From NCBI GenBank assembly GCA_030407315.1, contig JALQPE010000232.1, positions 86,616 to 150,615 on the forward strand: a stretch of DNA of 64,000 bases. Direction: 5' to 3'. Position numbers and translations under genes: made by a program. This stretch comes from Asparagopsis taxiformis (Eukaryota > Rhodophyta > Florideophyceae > Bonnemaisoniales > Bonnemaisoniaceae). The notes under the pieces are model-generated. The model did no database searches. It was given only the letters and a program-made list of their open reading frames with translations, and was not told the DNA's origin. Within the stretch, counting starts at the first letter, position 1, and every line of letters starts with the position of its first letter. Positions 37,096 to 48,728 of the stretch are shown here, in pieces.

Positions 37096-37583
37096 TGTTG
37101 ATAAAGTTTGGTCGCTTACCGAGCGTTTACTGAATCTGCGAGCTCACTACATAATTTGTATTCTCGCCGAGGTGCGCCGGCGGTGCTAAGGACAGCCTGT
37201 TCAAGGCTGCTCCAGACAGACTGTCACTGACAGTCTGTCCTAGCAAGCACCCGCTGCCAATCTGGTACACGTGGGCTTCTCTATCATATCATCCACACGT
37301 GTACACTTATCATAACATTTTCCCTCTGCCATGATGGCAACCCATCTTGGCATTTCTAATTACTAATTGAAACTATGACAAACAAATTGAAACTTCAGAG
37401 GCCAGTTACTCCGTAATGGAGTGTCGTAGGAGCCCCGGAGAAGTTGCTACCCGACTAATTCGGGCACGCTGAATACGATGAGATAGGTTTCAGAGCGCTC
37501 AGACCACTCCTTCATAGAGAAATCGAGGGTCAAAGTTTTCTCACGGAATTAGGCCTACCAGGCCCATTCTCAGTGAGTCAACA
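37096..37583 (-). repeat. 3' LTR of copia 2
   Basis: 488 bp. It contains the hairpin GACAGACTGTCA-C-TGACAGTCTGTC. The run GAGGGGGAG just upstream (minus strand) is a good polypurine tract. Confidence 0.9.
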
Positions 37584-40500
37584 CTCCCCCTCTTTGACCT
37601 GCTCGATGGATGAAATATCTGACACGCCGATCATTTCCCGGAGCTTGATAAATTGAACTCGTTGCAGAGGCTTGGTTAACAGATCTGCCGCCATATCTGA
37701 TGTGGGACAGTAGTCAATGCCGAACAACGTCTTGAGTAAGCTGTCTCGGACGAAGTGGTACCGAATGTCGATGTGTTTGGTACGAGTTCCTGAGGCATCG
37801 TTCCTAGCCATCTTGATGGAACCTTGGTTGTCGACATTGATTAGGATCGGATCCGCCGAGCTGCTTCCACAGCCAAACCCAACAATATTACTCAACCAAA
37901 TAGCTTCCTTCACCGCAGCGCTGAGAGCCATATATTCAGCTTCGGAGGAGGATTGCGCTACACAACTCTGTTTGTGAGATTTCCAGCTCACCGCTGCTCC
38001 AGCCATCATGAACACGTATCCGCTGGTGGATTTCCGATTGATCGTACAACCACCCCAATCTGAGTCACTATATCCGACAGGTGAAAGAGGCTTCGATGCC
38101 CTGTACAGCACACCAAGGCTTCGAGTACCAGAAATGTATCTTAGAACACGCTTGACAGCAACCCAGAGAGATTTGGTTGGAGTCTCCACGAATTGGGCAA
38201 GTCTTCCAACAGCAAATGCGATGTCGGGGCGAGTTCCCACTGCGAGATACATCAAGCTTCCAATGGCTTTGCGGTATAATGTAGAGTCGATGGCCTCTGT
38301 TTCAGTATCACTGATGGAAATCTGAGCCTGCATAGGGGTTGCAGCAGGGCTTGAGTTCTCCATGCCGAATCGTTCCAATACCTTTTCAGCGTACCGAGTT
38401 TGATTCAAATGAAGTGGTCCTCTAGGTGAGTCCCTTACGATTTCCAGCCCGAGGCACACTCTAGCTTTCCCACAATCTTTCATTTCGAAGCGTCTACTGA
38501 ACTCAGCCTTCAGCTCGTTCAACATGTCTCTGCTGCTTGAAGCGATAAGGAGGTCATCAACGTAGAGGGCAATGACTATCATCGAATCTTTACGGTACCT
38601 CACGTAGAAACATGGGTCGTACGGAGAACTCTGGAATTCTAGTTCTGAAATGAGAAACTCGTCAATCTTTGCGTGCCATTGCCTCGGAGCCTGTTTTAGT
38701 CCATACAAAGCTTTCTGCAGTTTGCAAACATGATTAGGATACTTCGGGTCGACAAAGCCCTCCGGTTGTTCCATGTATATGTCTTGTTCGAGGTCTCCGT
38801 AGAGGAAAGCTGTCTTAACGTCCATTTGATCGCAATGGAGGTCGTGATGGACAGTGAGAGCGAAGAACATGCGAATAGTGCAGAACTTGACAACCGGTGC
38901 ATATGTTTCAGCATAGTCAACACCGTACTTCTGTTGGAATCCCCGAGTTACCAGGCGAGCTTTATGTTTGACCGAGTGCTCACCAGTTTCACTGACAACA
39001 TCTTTGCGTTTGAACACCCATTTGGATGAAAGTAGGTTGACAGCTTCACTGCGAGGGACCAAAATCCAGGTGCGGTTTGTATAAAGGGAATTCATTTCAG
39101 ACTGAATGGCACCGATCCAAAGTTCTTTCTCCTCCCCCTTGGTCACCTCAGTGAAGGTGAGGAGGTGTTCTGGAGTAGGATCGGGCGCGGTAGTGACGAG
39201 TGCAGTGGTTTTCCACCACTCACTCGGAGGTTTGCGGGTGCGAGACGATTTACGGGGAGCATTGAGTAACGAGGCATCTTGACTGTAGGATGGCGTTGGC
39301 GGAGGTGATTGAGGTGAAATATGGTCCGAATCTGAACCTGAATGGGAGGAAGAAGATTCATTTCTGGGAGTTCCTCCATAAGGTTTTTCCCTCATTGGGT
39401 CTTGTGAGGTATCTTCTAGACTGACATCAGCTCCAGTAATGTCTAGATGTGACGGTAGTTTCCTCGACCTCGTCTCCTCGAAAACGACATCGCGAGAGAC
39501 AACTATTTTCTCATTCGTTAGATCCCACAGTTTATATGCCTTCTGTGATGTTGCATACCCTAGCATGATAGCCTGAACAGCACGAGAATCGAGCGCTTGG
39601 AGATGTGTGTTCGGCAGTTTGTACCAACAAATGCTTCCAAATGTTCGCAGGTGTGCAATGTTTGGCTTCCGCCCATACCATAGCTCATATGGAGTGGTTC
39701 CAGCGGGAGAGCACGGCTGGTGAGACGATTGCGAATGTAGGCAGCACAAGAAAGTGCTTCCGCCCAGAACTCCAATGGAGTGGAATTGTGGAGAAGCATG
39801 GCCCGCATATGTTCCTTAAGGGTGCGATTCATGCGTTCCGCAACTCCGTTTTGTTGGGGAGTGTAGGCACAGGTAGTTTGACGTTGGATACCCCTGTCTT
39901 CAAGGAAAGAGCTGAATTCGTTTGAGAAGTACTCTCCCCCTCCGTCTGAGCGTAGTTGACGAAGTTTGCATCCTGTTTGAGTTTCAGTGAGGCGCAGAAA
40001 TCGTTGGAATGCATCGAAACAATCCGACTTACGGTGGAGCGGATACACAGTTAGCCAGCGAGACTTATCATCGATGAAGGTCACGAAGTATCGAGCTCCC
40101 CCTTTCGAACGTATTTCCATTGGCCCTGCCAGATCTGTGTGGATCAGTTGGAGAAGCTCGGAGGCTCTTGTCTCGGAGAATTTTGGGATAGCAGCACGAG
40201 GCATTTTACCAGTAACACACCCTTCACATAGATTTTCAGGTGGGGACTGCTCAGGTTTGATTCGGAGTCCTTTGACCGCTGATGTCTTTGCCATACGAGA
40301 GATTCCGTTTTTGTGAACATGCCCAAGTCGCTCATGCCACAGCTGCAGTGACGCGATGCAAGCTAACTCGAAGGGCTGTTGTTTATTTCTGGAGGGCATG
40401 TAGAGGTCAATTGCATAGAGCCCGTGGCGTCTATGGCCAGTAGCTATTGATTCCCCGTTTTGGGTTAAGAGGACTGCATTGTTCGTGAACTGAACTCCAA

Positions 40501-41662
40501 TTCCTCGAGCCGTGAGAGTACTTACGGATATGAGTGAGAATACGAAGGAGGGGACGTGGAGAACGTCCTGGAGTATGCAGATTCTTGCCTTCCCATTCAC
40601 AAGGAGTGACAGTTTGACATCGCCACATCCTACTGCTACAGAAGTGGATTTGTCTCCGAGAATCACTTGGAACGGAGTCACGGAACGGTACGAGACAAAC
40701 ATTGAGCGATCGAAGGTCATGTGTGAGGTAGCAGCGGAGTCGATATACCATGTAGATGTGATTTGTACCGACTTAGCTGAATCCGAACAGGCTGACAAAA
40801 GGCAGACGTACTCCTTTTCTTCATCATTGCTCTGTTCAGTCTCAGTGGCTACGGCTGCCATAGAGCCAATATTCCCCTGCGCCAGAGACAAGTTCGGAGA
40901 ACTGCGTGGTTTATTATTCGAGCGGGAGCGAGATGGTCTTCCATACTTCTGCCAGCAATATGGCTCGGTGTGATTTGTTCGACCGCAATGGGTACACTTC
41001 TTCCGGTTGTTCCCAAACTGTTTTCCAGACTTGGAAAGTAGAGCGGCTGTGTCTGTTGAGGAACTTCCCGGTTTTAAAATAGCTGCCCTGCGTTCTTCCT
41101 GAAGGAGGAGACTGCGAACTTTGTCGAAGGTGAAGGTAGGATCTTCATCTCCAATTGCATCAAGAGCGGTTATCAGCGTCTGGAAGGAAGATGGGAGGCC
41201 ATTGAGAACAGCCATAGCCATTTCTTTATCATCAATGTCGACGCCCATTGCTGATAGTACCGTTGCCATTTGTCGAACACGGTTGATGTATACGAGCATC
41301 TGTTCACCTGGCTTCATAGTCGCTGTGTAAAAGTCGCGCCTTGCAGCGAGTTTGTTTAGGAGAGTGTGCCTTTGATGCACGTTGCAGATCTCTTGCCACA
41401 TTTCTAAGGCAGTCGTGGTGTGTGCAACATTTTTGAGCATTTCATCCGACAAGGTAATTCCGATGGCCATTCGAGCTGACTTGTCTTTGCGGAGCCATTT
41501 TAAGAGCTCTTCTTGGTCTGTCGGACGTCTAGGGCGAAGATTAGGATCAATCATGTCGTCCACCTCGCGGTGGCCAAGGATGAGTTCCATCTTCTGCTTC
41601 CATGAGTGGAAGTTTGAATAATCCAGCTTCTCGATGCGGATGCCGGAAGTATTACTCTCCAT
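37578..41662 (-). CDS. Copia 2 gag-pol polyprotein (one frameshift)
   Basis: ATG at 41662. Order: gag of the UBN2 type (KLDYSNFHSWKQKMELIL), CCHC knuckle (CTHCGRTNHTEPYC), protease (WYIDSAATSHMTFD), GAG-pre-integrase (LWHERLGHVHKNG and CEGCVTGKM), integrase core with D (LIHTDLAGPM), D (LRSDGGGEYF) and E (NGVAERMNRTL). Reverse transcriptase (YVDDLLIASS) and RNase H (YSDSDWGGC, SSSEAEYMAL and VDNQGSI) follow, ending in LLTKPL. A one-base loss near 39710, in a short C run at GCTCTCCCGCTGG, splits it into frames 41662-39560 and 39749-37578. No stop codons otherwise over ~1,360 codons. It is close to intact and lies inside the MULE protease gene. Confidence 0.9.
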
Positions 41663-41847
41663 GGCTCTGCAGTAAGTCTTATCTGTTCGACCCTTCCCAA
41701 GTGGACAACCGATAGTCGTCGAGGACCAAGCTGGGATCTATAGGATAGAGACTGTCTAGCTAAGAGCGAAGTGGATGGAGAACAAGAAAGCAAGGTTTAA
41801 CGATACGAAATCAGCTAGATTTCTAGTGTCTAGAGGAGAGAGAGAAA

Positions 41848-42267
41848 CTACTTATCGGAGGAAGAAGAAGCTTTGGAAGCTTTGGTGATTTCCAGGGCCT
41901 TCGCAATACTGCGATGGCGGTTGCCGCGAAGATGGTTGTCGAACTCACTCTGAGTCCGGACGATGACACCACAGGGCCTGCAAACTTTTAGAGGACCCTC
42001 CTTGAGGCGCTCGATGGTTTTCTTGTGTCTGGATCCGTTGAGATGAGCAGCTCTGGACTCAGCGGAATTGAGATATACGTTGCAGTGAGAGCACCTGGAA
42101 CGGTTTGCAGCCTTGTGAGCGGCGTATTTCTTCTTATTGTCCCTTCTTTCGGCGATGCTATACGCCTTTCGGAAAACACGGTCGCGAAGAGACTCACCGT
42201 CGCGTCGAAGCCTCGGAGCTGGCTGCTCGTTATTCGGCTCGATGCGATCCTCGTCACTACTAGACAC
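41848..42267 (-). CDS. Small two-finger U1/matrin-type zinc-finger protein in the copia 2 leader
   Basis: 139 codons on the same strand as gag, between the 5' LTR and gag. It has two C-x2-C-x12-H-x5-H fingers: CSHCNVYLNSAESRAAHLNG with SRH, and CRPCGVIVRTQSEFDNHLRG with NRH. The spacing and long H-x5-H are typical of RNA/DNA-binding U1C/matrin-like fingers. Flanks are basic and the tail is Ser/Lys-rich. A donor-like AAGTAAGTT lies upstream near 42360. Extra ORFs between LTR and gag are not standard for copia, so this is either a captured host exon set or an element-encoded nucleic-acid-binding accessory protein. Confidence 0.65.
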   Translation of the reverse strand: MSSSDEDRIEPNNEQPAPRLRRDGESLRDRVFRKAYSIAERRDNKKKYAAHKAANRSRCSHCNVYLNSAESRAAHLNGSRHKKTIERLKEGPLKVCRPCGVIVRTQSEFDNHLRGNRHRSIAKALEITKASKASSSSDK

Positions 42268-42534
42268 TATGGAGATAAAGAGAGAGAAGAGGTTAGCAGT
42301 TATACCGATCAGTACTAAGGTCTAAACCTTGAAATTGACCGAAAGATGAAAGGTATAACTTACTTTTGAAGATGAACGAGTAGGTTAACCAATGCAGAAG
42401 TTTATTGTTGTGTGACTTATTAATGCTATACCGATCAGGACAAGGTTGCTGACTTACAAGAGCAGAACCGAGTTGAGAAAGGTATAGACAAGTCTTTTAT
42501 TAGGAGCAGTCGGTTCCAGTATGTTGGCCTTAAG

Positions 42535-42615
42535 TGGGCCAGTAGCTCAGCGGTTAAGGCGTGCTGTGCAGCGTGGAATCTCGCGGTCGTGCGTTCGAGT
42601 CCCAGCGAGAGCGGG
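42535..42615 (+). repeat. tRNA-derived SINE head in the copia 2 leader (antisense to the element)
   Basis: A box TAGCTCAGCGG (42541-42551) and B box GTTCGAGTCC (about 42593-42602), preceded by GGGCCAG. No matching acceptor stem (CTGGCCC) follows, so it is not a working tRNA. The GC-rich, purine-rich tail reaches about 43029. A SINE inserted in the leader is the simplest reading. Confidence 0.55.
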
Positions 42616-43031
42616 AAGAAATTTTTGTATTTGGCGCGAGATAGCTCCAGCAAATGATCCGATGTGTTCCAAGAGATGTCACTTGATGACGGAATTTTTG
42701 TGTCACGATGGCAGTAGATGTTGTCACTGTGACAGTCAGATGACACGATGGTACGCCGAGCGTCAGCGAGGCGTAGCCGAGGGGAGGCGAGACGGACGCC
42801 GGGTGGCGAGGCGAGACCGCGGCGCCGCAGGAGGGAGCGCGACGAACGCGACGCGCAGGCGAGCGAAAGCGCACGGAGGCGCAGAACGGGAGCAGGAGGA
42901 CGCGCAGCAAAGAAGACAAAACGAGAAGAAACAAGGCGAGAAAGGTAAGAGACACGCCAACGGGAAAGAGAGACTCACCGCAGCGCTAGAGAATAAGAAA
43001 CGACCCGAGCGAGCGCACTGGGCCCATAACC

Positions 43032-43519
43032 TGTTGATAAAGTTTGGTCGCTTACCGAGCGTTTACTGAATCTGCGAGCTCACTACATAATTTGTATTCT
43101 CGCCGAGGTGCGCCGGCGGTGCTAAGGACAGCCTGTTCAAGGCTGCTCCAGACAGACTGTCACTGACAGTCTGTCCTAGCAAGCACCCGCTGCCAATCTG
43201 GTACACGTGGGCTTCTCTATCATATCATCCACACGTGTACACTTATCATAACATTTTCCCTCTGCCATGATGGCAACCCATCTTGGCATTTCTAATTACT
43301 AATTGAAACTATGACAAACAAATTGAAACTTCAGAGGCCAGTTACTCCGTAATGGAGTGTCGTAGGAGCCCCGGAGAAGTTGCTACCCGACTAATTCGGG
43401 CACGCTGAATACGATGAGATAGGTTTCAGAGCGCTCAGACCACTCCTTCATAGAGAAATCGAGGGTCAAAGTTTTCTCACGGAATTAGGCCTACCAGGCC
43501 CATTCTCAGTGAGCCAACA
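43032..43519 (-). repeat. 5' LTR of copia 2
   Basis: 488 bp. GGTTATGGGCCCAGTGCG follows it on the element strand; TGGGCCCAGTG could be a primer-binding site but I do not recognise the tRNA. Confidence 0.9.
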
Positions 43520-44935
43520 GTTCCGAACTCCAAATCATCTTCGCTCTGAATACCGAAAACCGCACCCCAATGTCTTTGGTCGATGTTCACAGGAATTGCA
43601 AAAGAAAATGCGGCATTTCTATTTACCCAAGCATCAACCATGCTTTCTCGGATATTGCAATATAGTTCATCGGTTTCATCAAATTCTACATCTGCTGATA
43701 CATATTTGGAAGCGCCCCTCACGAAGAACTGCGCAGTATTGCTTCCGAAAACAATTGTGTTTTCTTTGAATTCATACTCGGCAAGACCGGCTAGAAGTAG
43801 ATGGTCTTCAAGCATCGTCTTGGGAATTGAGTGCTCAAACCATGGCCGAGCAGCATCGGAAGCCTGAAAAACTAGATCCAAAGCTTCCATATATTCCTTC
43901 ATTTTCTTACTCTCAGATTTACTCATGTTTTTAAGCCTGGACAGAACGTGAAAGAACTTCTTTACCTTGAAACTGCCTTTTTCCATTCTTTTGAAATACT
44001 GGGCGTGTGTATCTTCTTTGCCGAAGAAATGTTATACACTGTTTTTGTTTCCAAAACAGATGATTGATGCACATCAAAAGCAACGGCGGCTATTTTCAAT
44101 TCTCAGGTGCGATGCAGGATGTGAGAAGGGTCAGCTACGGAAACTTTCGTGTTTCGCTTCCTGAAAATGGGGATAGAAACAAATCGCTCGTGAATGAAGA
44201 AGAAGAACGCTACAGTTTGATCACTGTCTTCTTGGAAGATGTGCAAAACTATTGAAGCAAAAGGGCAGGCGCGAGAGAGGTGGTGCGAGGAGCAACAATG
44301 TTTGCTTGCAGTTGTGTCAGCGGTGCGTACTGTCAAAGAGACAGGCGGAAGAGATATGTCGCAGAGTGAAATGTTTGTTGGCAGCGATGCGCACTGCCGC
44401 GGCTCGAGATGTCAGTGCGGAGTGGGATGTGGTAAGGGTGAATATCTGTCGTGCCTCTGTGGACCGATATGGGGTTGGTACGGAGGTCCGCTCTTAGCGG
44501 GCCGTCGCGTTTGAATTGGGCGGGTGAAACTGGCGCCAATTTGCGGACGGGCGACAGCGGTGAAAGCTGGGAGTTTCGAATTAGTTTTCCCGATTTGAAA
44601 ACATGGACGACGAAAGTTGGGACCAGATTTCGATTTTGCAATTTCAATTTTGAAAATGAGGAAGAGCTTGGTCACGCCCGGTGCCGTCACGCAAAGTAGC
44701 CGAGTCGCGGATCCCCCTCAGAGGGGTTGTTTTGGGAGGTAAGGCTCTACGGTTATTTTTTGGGCTTTTTATGGAACAGCCAATAAGAAGCCGTCAAAAT
44801 GGAGGACGGGATGATCTGATTGGTTGAGATGCCAACGGTGGACGAGTTGCTGTGATTGGTCGAAATCGGCGGACCAGTTGCTCTGATTGGCTACCCTCTC
44901 TACCGGCGGTAGGAAAATCACTCCCCGTGTTTTAC

Positions 44936-45879
44936 CAGTATCTGGTGACAAAATACAGCGACTATCAAGCGAAGAAAGACATGAACAAGTTCATCAACCG
45001 CTGATGCCGCACAATTTCTGGGAGGTGTCGCTTGAATTCAGTAGTGGGGGACATGAGTTGGACTTGGTAACGGTCTCACCAGGGGTTTCTGCAGCGAGCC
45101 ATCGTGCACCACAAATTTTCTATGCACCTTCTATGGGTCGTACCGACGGGTCGTTTTTCGACGCCGGATATGAAACACGCTTCCTTTCCAGCAGCAGGCC
45201 TACAGTGTAACGAGTCAATATCGCAAGCCATTTCATAATGTAGAGGTACTGTCTGGGGATTTGAACGCAGTGTTGTTGGGTATGTAACCGATTGCACTCA
45301 GTGCTTTCGTTACAACTACGAAATATCAGGCTTCAAGATGTTGTAAGTGGTGGTCATGTAATCTTAGCACACATCACACCTGATCTGGTGTGCAGCGGGT
45401 TTACCGGGAGTTTGATCTCTACGGACCAGCTAGGATAGATCCGGGGGCGGGAGAACGAAGTCTATCTGAGGTTGCCATTAAAAAGTTCTGAGTCGGATGA
45501 AGAGATTCTCATGGTAAAAAAACCATGTAATTGTTAATGTCAACATTGGTGTGGCTACTCCAATTGTTGAACTGGCACTGTTTTGATGATTCTGTTTTTT
45601 ACATCTGCAATCGAGTATCGATATTGACATCGATATTCTTCCTGCATTTGGATATATTTGTTGTATTGTTCTATGACGTGTCCTCAGTGTGTACATTATA
45701 CGATTGATTGCTTTGGCTGGAAGGCAACAGTGCATGTCGTAGTATAGGTTGCAGAGATAGATGGTGTAGCTTGATTGACGATGACGAAGAAGATCGGACG
45801 ACACAACAAACGAAGAAGATAAACTATTCATTATTCTTTCCACTTGGTACCACCAAATTACAATCATACCTTTATTGTT
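44936..45879. other. Unassigned; likely leader/5' LTR region of the next copia
   Basis: Between the MULE right end and the gag start at 45880. A plus ORF at 44887-45210 starts inside the MULE and has no domain. I could not find LTR ends because the 3' LTR of the following element is missing. Confidence 0.35.
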
Positions 45880-47270
45880 ATGGGCTCCAACGCTACCCTT
45901 CCGTCCCGCCCGAAGTTTTCGTGGGATGTTCGGTCTGTCCCATGGACTGATGGAAAAGGTGATCAATCACAGTATGCAGGTGCTGTTGCACTATGGCAAC
46001 TTTTTCACAATGGCCTGCCGAAGAATAACTCCAATAAGATTCCGTTGAACTTACAAGGAATCATGCTGAAGTCTCAGCTTTTTGGTAGGGCGTTTGATTT
46101 TTGTCGACATGTATCGGATGATGTTATCCAGTCTGATGATGGTGTGGATGCTATCGTTGATGCAATCCACAAAAGAGATCCATTGGCTGTTATTGGTGAT
46201 GTTTATCAAGATTTCTTGGATGTTTTGAATGTTAAACGTGGTGAAAAGGAAAGCTTCAAGAATTATGAAGCACGTTTTGATGCTCATGTGAAGAAGTTTA
46301 ATTCTCATGCGGACTCTGCGCGACCTCCTGATGCGTTAGTTGCGTTTATTATGCTTGCTAATGATAAAGTGGATAGCGCTGAGCGATCGCTCAACTCGAG
46401 TTTCTGTGCTTGCTTCTGCTTCTCGCACAGAAGGCCTTACTTCCAAGTCTTCAACAGCAGACTTTTTGCAAGCTGTGTCTTACAGTTCGGTTGCGTCTGT
46501 AATCAGGCAATGTGATAAACCGGCTGGCTCTTCTTCTAGTGACAATGGAACACTTGTTGCTAATTATGTTTCTGTTGACTCACTGAGAATGGGCCTGGTA
46601 GGCCTAATTCCGTGAGAAAACTTTGACCCTCGATTTCTCTATGAAGGAGTGGTCTGAGCGCTCTGAAACCTATCTCATCGTATTCAGCGTGCCCGAATTA
46701 GTCGGGTAGCAACTTCTCCGGGGCTCCTACGACACTCCATTACGGAGTAACTGGCCTCTGAAGTTTCAATTTGTTTGTCATAGTTTCAATTAGTAATTAG
46801 AAATGCCAAGATGGGTTGCCATCATGGCAGAGGGAAAATGTTATGATAAGTGTACACGTGTGGATGATATGATAGAGAAGCCCACGTGTACCAGATTGGC
46901 AGCGGGTGCTTGCTAGGACAGACTGTCAGTGACAGTCTGTCTGGAGCAGCCTTGAACAGGCTGTCCTTAGCACCGCCGGCGCACCTCGGCGAGAATACAA
47001 ATTATGTAGTGAGCTCGCAGATTCAGTAAACGCTCGGTAAGCGACCAAACTTTATCAACAGTTTCTACATCGCGGCGCAAACAGCCTAAGTACAGAAAAT
47101 CTAAGCTTAGCCCGGAAGATTTTGCAGCTCTTAAAGCTAGAAGTAGGTGCCGCAAATGCCATATGATTGGTCATGGGGATTCTGACCATAACGCGGACGG
47201 CACTTACACACCGAGAAAAAACAATGAACGGTCTCCTACTTCTCATGGTGGTTTATAGAAGTCTGTCACA
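45880..47270 (+). pseudogene. Copia 3 gag, split by a solo LTR
   Basis: ATG at 45880 (MGSNATLPSRPKFSWDVRSV). Gag helices follow (DVYQDFLDVLNVKRGEKESF). A frame change near 46390 is followed by ASRTEGLTSKSSTADFLQAV. A solo LTR at 46573-47060 then interrupts, and the frame resumes with basic residues and a zinc knuckle variant (CRKCHMIGHGDSDH), the same C-x2-C-x4-H-x4-H type as in copia 1. Broken by the frameshift and insertion, so not functional. Confidence 0.7.
46573..47060 (+). mobile_element. Solo LTR of the copia 2 family inside copia 3 gag
   Basis: 488 bp, inverted relative to the copia 2 LTRs as drawn, starting TGTTGACTCACTG and ending TTTATCAACA. It is flanked by GTTTC on both sides (46568-46572 and 47061-47065). 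Confidence 0.95.
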
Positions 47271-47276
47271 TTTAAT

Positions 47277-48728
47277 ATGGTACAGTTGGGCAAAACGGAG
47301 ATGCTATCTGGTGGATACATTGGTCCTCTTGTGGATGATGGAGCACGCTACAGTGGTATTGGTGAGGATGAGTTCAAGATGCTCCAGCCACTAATCCTCC
47401 CTGAATGGTCTGGGAAGTATGACCCATTACCAGATAAGATTAGTGATCGACCCTATTGGCAATATGGCACTGGCCAACATTCAAGCCAGTTGCGTCGTAT
47501 TATTGGATCGGTATCACTGACGGCAAAGTCTGATAATGGTAACGCAGTAATCATACGACATATGGTCATCTAAGGTTCCTCTCAGTGGATCATAGGCAGA
47601 AATGTTACTCGCAATTGCAACATTGTTCACCCTGGAACTAATGTATTACAGCTTCCAGTTGAAGATGGATGCCTTACACCTGACTCAATTACTATGATTG
47701 ACCATGATTTTCACAGCTATTTGTCTTATGAAATGTTCCTTGATAACGATGTATACTGATCTAAGGATGTTGAAAGAGCTATTTTTTGTGCTACTGCACA
47801 GATTAATGGTTGTGATTCAAGCCTGATGTGGCCTGATAAGAAGAAGATTATTGATAAGGTCCACCATCATATTTGTGGGCACTCTTCCTACACTGATATT
47901 AAGATATTACTTCAACTTAATAATATATGGGATTCCGATGTACAGAAATATCTGAGCTCTGTTCTTTAGACGTGCTCCAGTTGTAACACTACAAGCACAC
48001 CTGATCGGACTAGGAAAGTGTCTTTAAGTTCTCTATCCCGAGAGTTTAATCAAGTTGTGTGTATTGACCACTTCTTTGTGGATGAGCTCAAAATATTTCA
48101 TGTCATGGATTCAGTAACCCGGTATTCTGTTGGTACAGTTGTGTCTGATACCTCGATGATGGCAGCCATTACGGCTTTTCAGATGCTTTGGATTACTCCT
48201 TTTTGGACGCTGGATACTATTGTATGTGATGCTGCATTCAAGAATAAGACATTCACGGACTATCTTCATCGGAATGGTATCACGTCGCGTATATTCCCGC
48301 CTCGCCGTCACAATAAGAATGTGATTGAATCTAAACATCGCTTTATTCGGGATTTGTATTTGCGACTTAAATCTGATGTAGATACTTCTAATAACCTCAC
48401 GATCATGCTGCTTATTCAAAGAGCTATTCGAATCTCCAATGATTTATATGGTAATGGTTTCATGTCTGCCAATGAAATGGCAAAAGGTTTTACACGACCT
48501 GTGTGTGATGGAAAATTTCCTTCAGAAATCCCTGATGATTTCACTGACGCACACAATGCATTGTTGGCAAAGCGAAAGCTTACACTAATACTACGTTCGA
48601 AGGCCATCAGTGAAGTACCTATTAGTGTTAGTGATCTTGTTGAAATACGCATCAAGCGTAATAATGAGAAGAGAGGCAAATGGACAGCTGCAAAAACTGT
48701 TCTTACGATCATGCCTCCAGAACAGTGA
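47277..48728 (+). pseudogene. Copia 3 protease and integrase
   Basis: One frame with stops at 47571 (TAA), 47757 (TGA) and 47967 (TAG). The start has an aspartic protease signature (LVDDGARYSGIG). The integrase zinc region has H residues in KVHHHICGH and C residues in CSSCNTT. The core (from 48018) shows D in VVCIDHFFVDELK, D in DTIVCDAAFKN and E in NKNVIESKHRFIRD. The frame then shifts near 48705 into the next ORF, which carries the integrase C-terminus. Dead by stops but all catalytic residues are still visible. Confidence 0.75.

Larger units (their letters stand above)
37096..43519 (-). mobile_element. Ty1/copia retrotransposon 2 (complete, 6.4 kb) inside the MULE protease gene
   Basis: 488-bp LTRs at 43032-43519 (5' for this strand) and 37096-37583 (3') with ends TGTTGA/TCAACA. 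They are flanked by GTTCC at 37091-37095 and 43520-43524. One difference was noticed between LTRs (GAGTCAACA against GAGCCAACA). Removing it restores the protease frame seen intact in the left TIR. A third LTR of the family is a solo LTR at 46573-47060. Confidence 0.95.
35119..43986 (-). pseudogene. Ulp1-type protease with C-terminal zinc-finger-like region, right copy, split by copia 2
   Basis: The frame starts at ATG 43986 and runs to the GTTCC duplication at 43520. After the copia (37096-43519) it resumes at 37095 and ends at a TAA (35119-35121). Ignoring the insert it is about 813 codons. Residues 1-300 equal the left-TIR copy with the same His/Asp/Gln/Cys tetrad. The long C-terminal extension is Ser/Asp rich. 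Near its end is a C/H pattern (FRCIENRRSSRCPVELYAW and then LNHTHDT) like the FLYWCH/FAR1-type zinc domains that precede MULE transposases. The transposase frame begins within the last codons of this ORF in another frame, so the two may once have been one long protein. Confidence 0.75.
24830..44926 (-). mobile_element. Composite MULE (Mutator-like element) with ~1.84-kb TIRs, Ulp1-type protease and two nested copia elements
   Basis: Left end GGGGAGTGATTTTCC and right end GGAAAATCACTCCCC are inverted. Flanks GTGTTTTAT (24821-24829) and GTGTTTTAC (44927-44935) match at 8 of 9 bases, the duplication size of MULEs. Inversion continues inward to 32666 on the left and 36662 on the right. Removing copia 1 (25206-31202) and copia 2 (37096-43519), each with one copy of its duplication, leaves arms of 1835 and 1836 bp and a whole element of about 7.67 kb. 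The unique centre holds the MULE transposase and the C-terminal part of the protease ORF. Arm identity is about 99% in the stretches I compared. Confidence 0.85.
36662..44926 (-). repeat. Right long TIR of the MULE (split by copia 2)
   Basis: Inverted partner of the left TIR. Small differences seen between arms include T/C in the stretch after CAGATATTCAC and an A/A-run change near ACAAACATTT. The inner edge is where GGTGATTC stops matching. Confidence 0.85.

Noticed and set aside
42535..42615. Functional tRNA
   Set aside because: A and B boxes are present but no acceptor-stem partner; treated as a tRNA-derived repeat.
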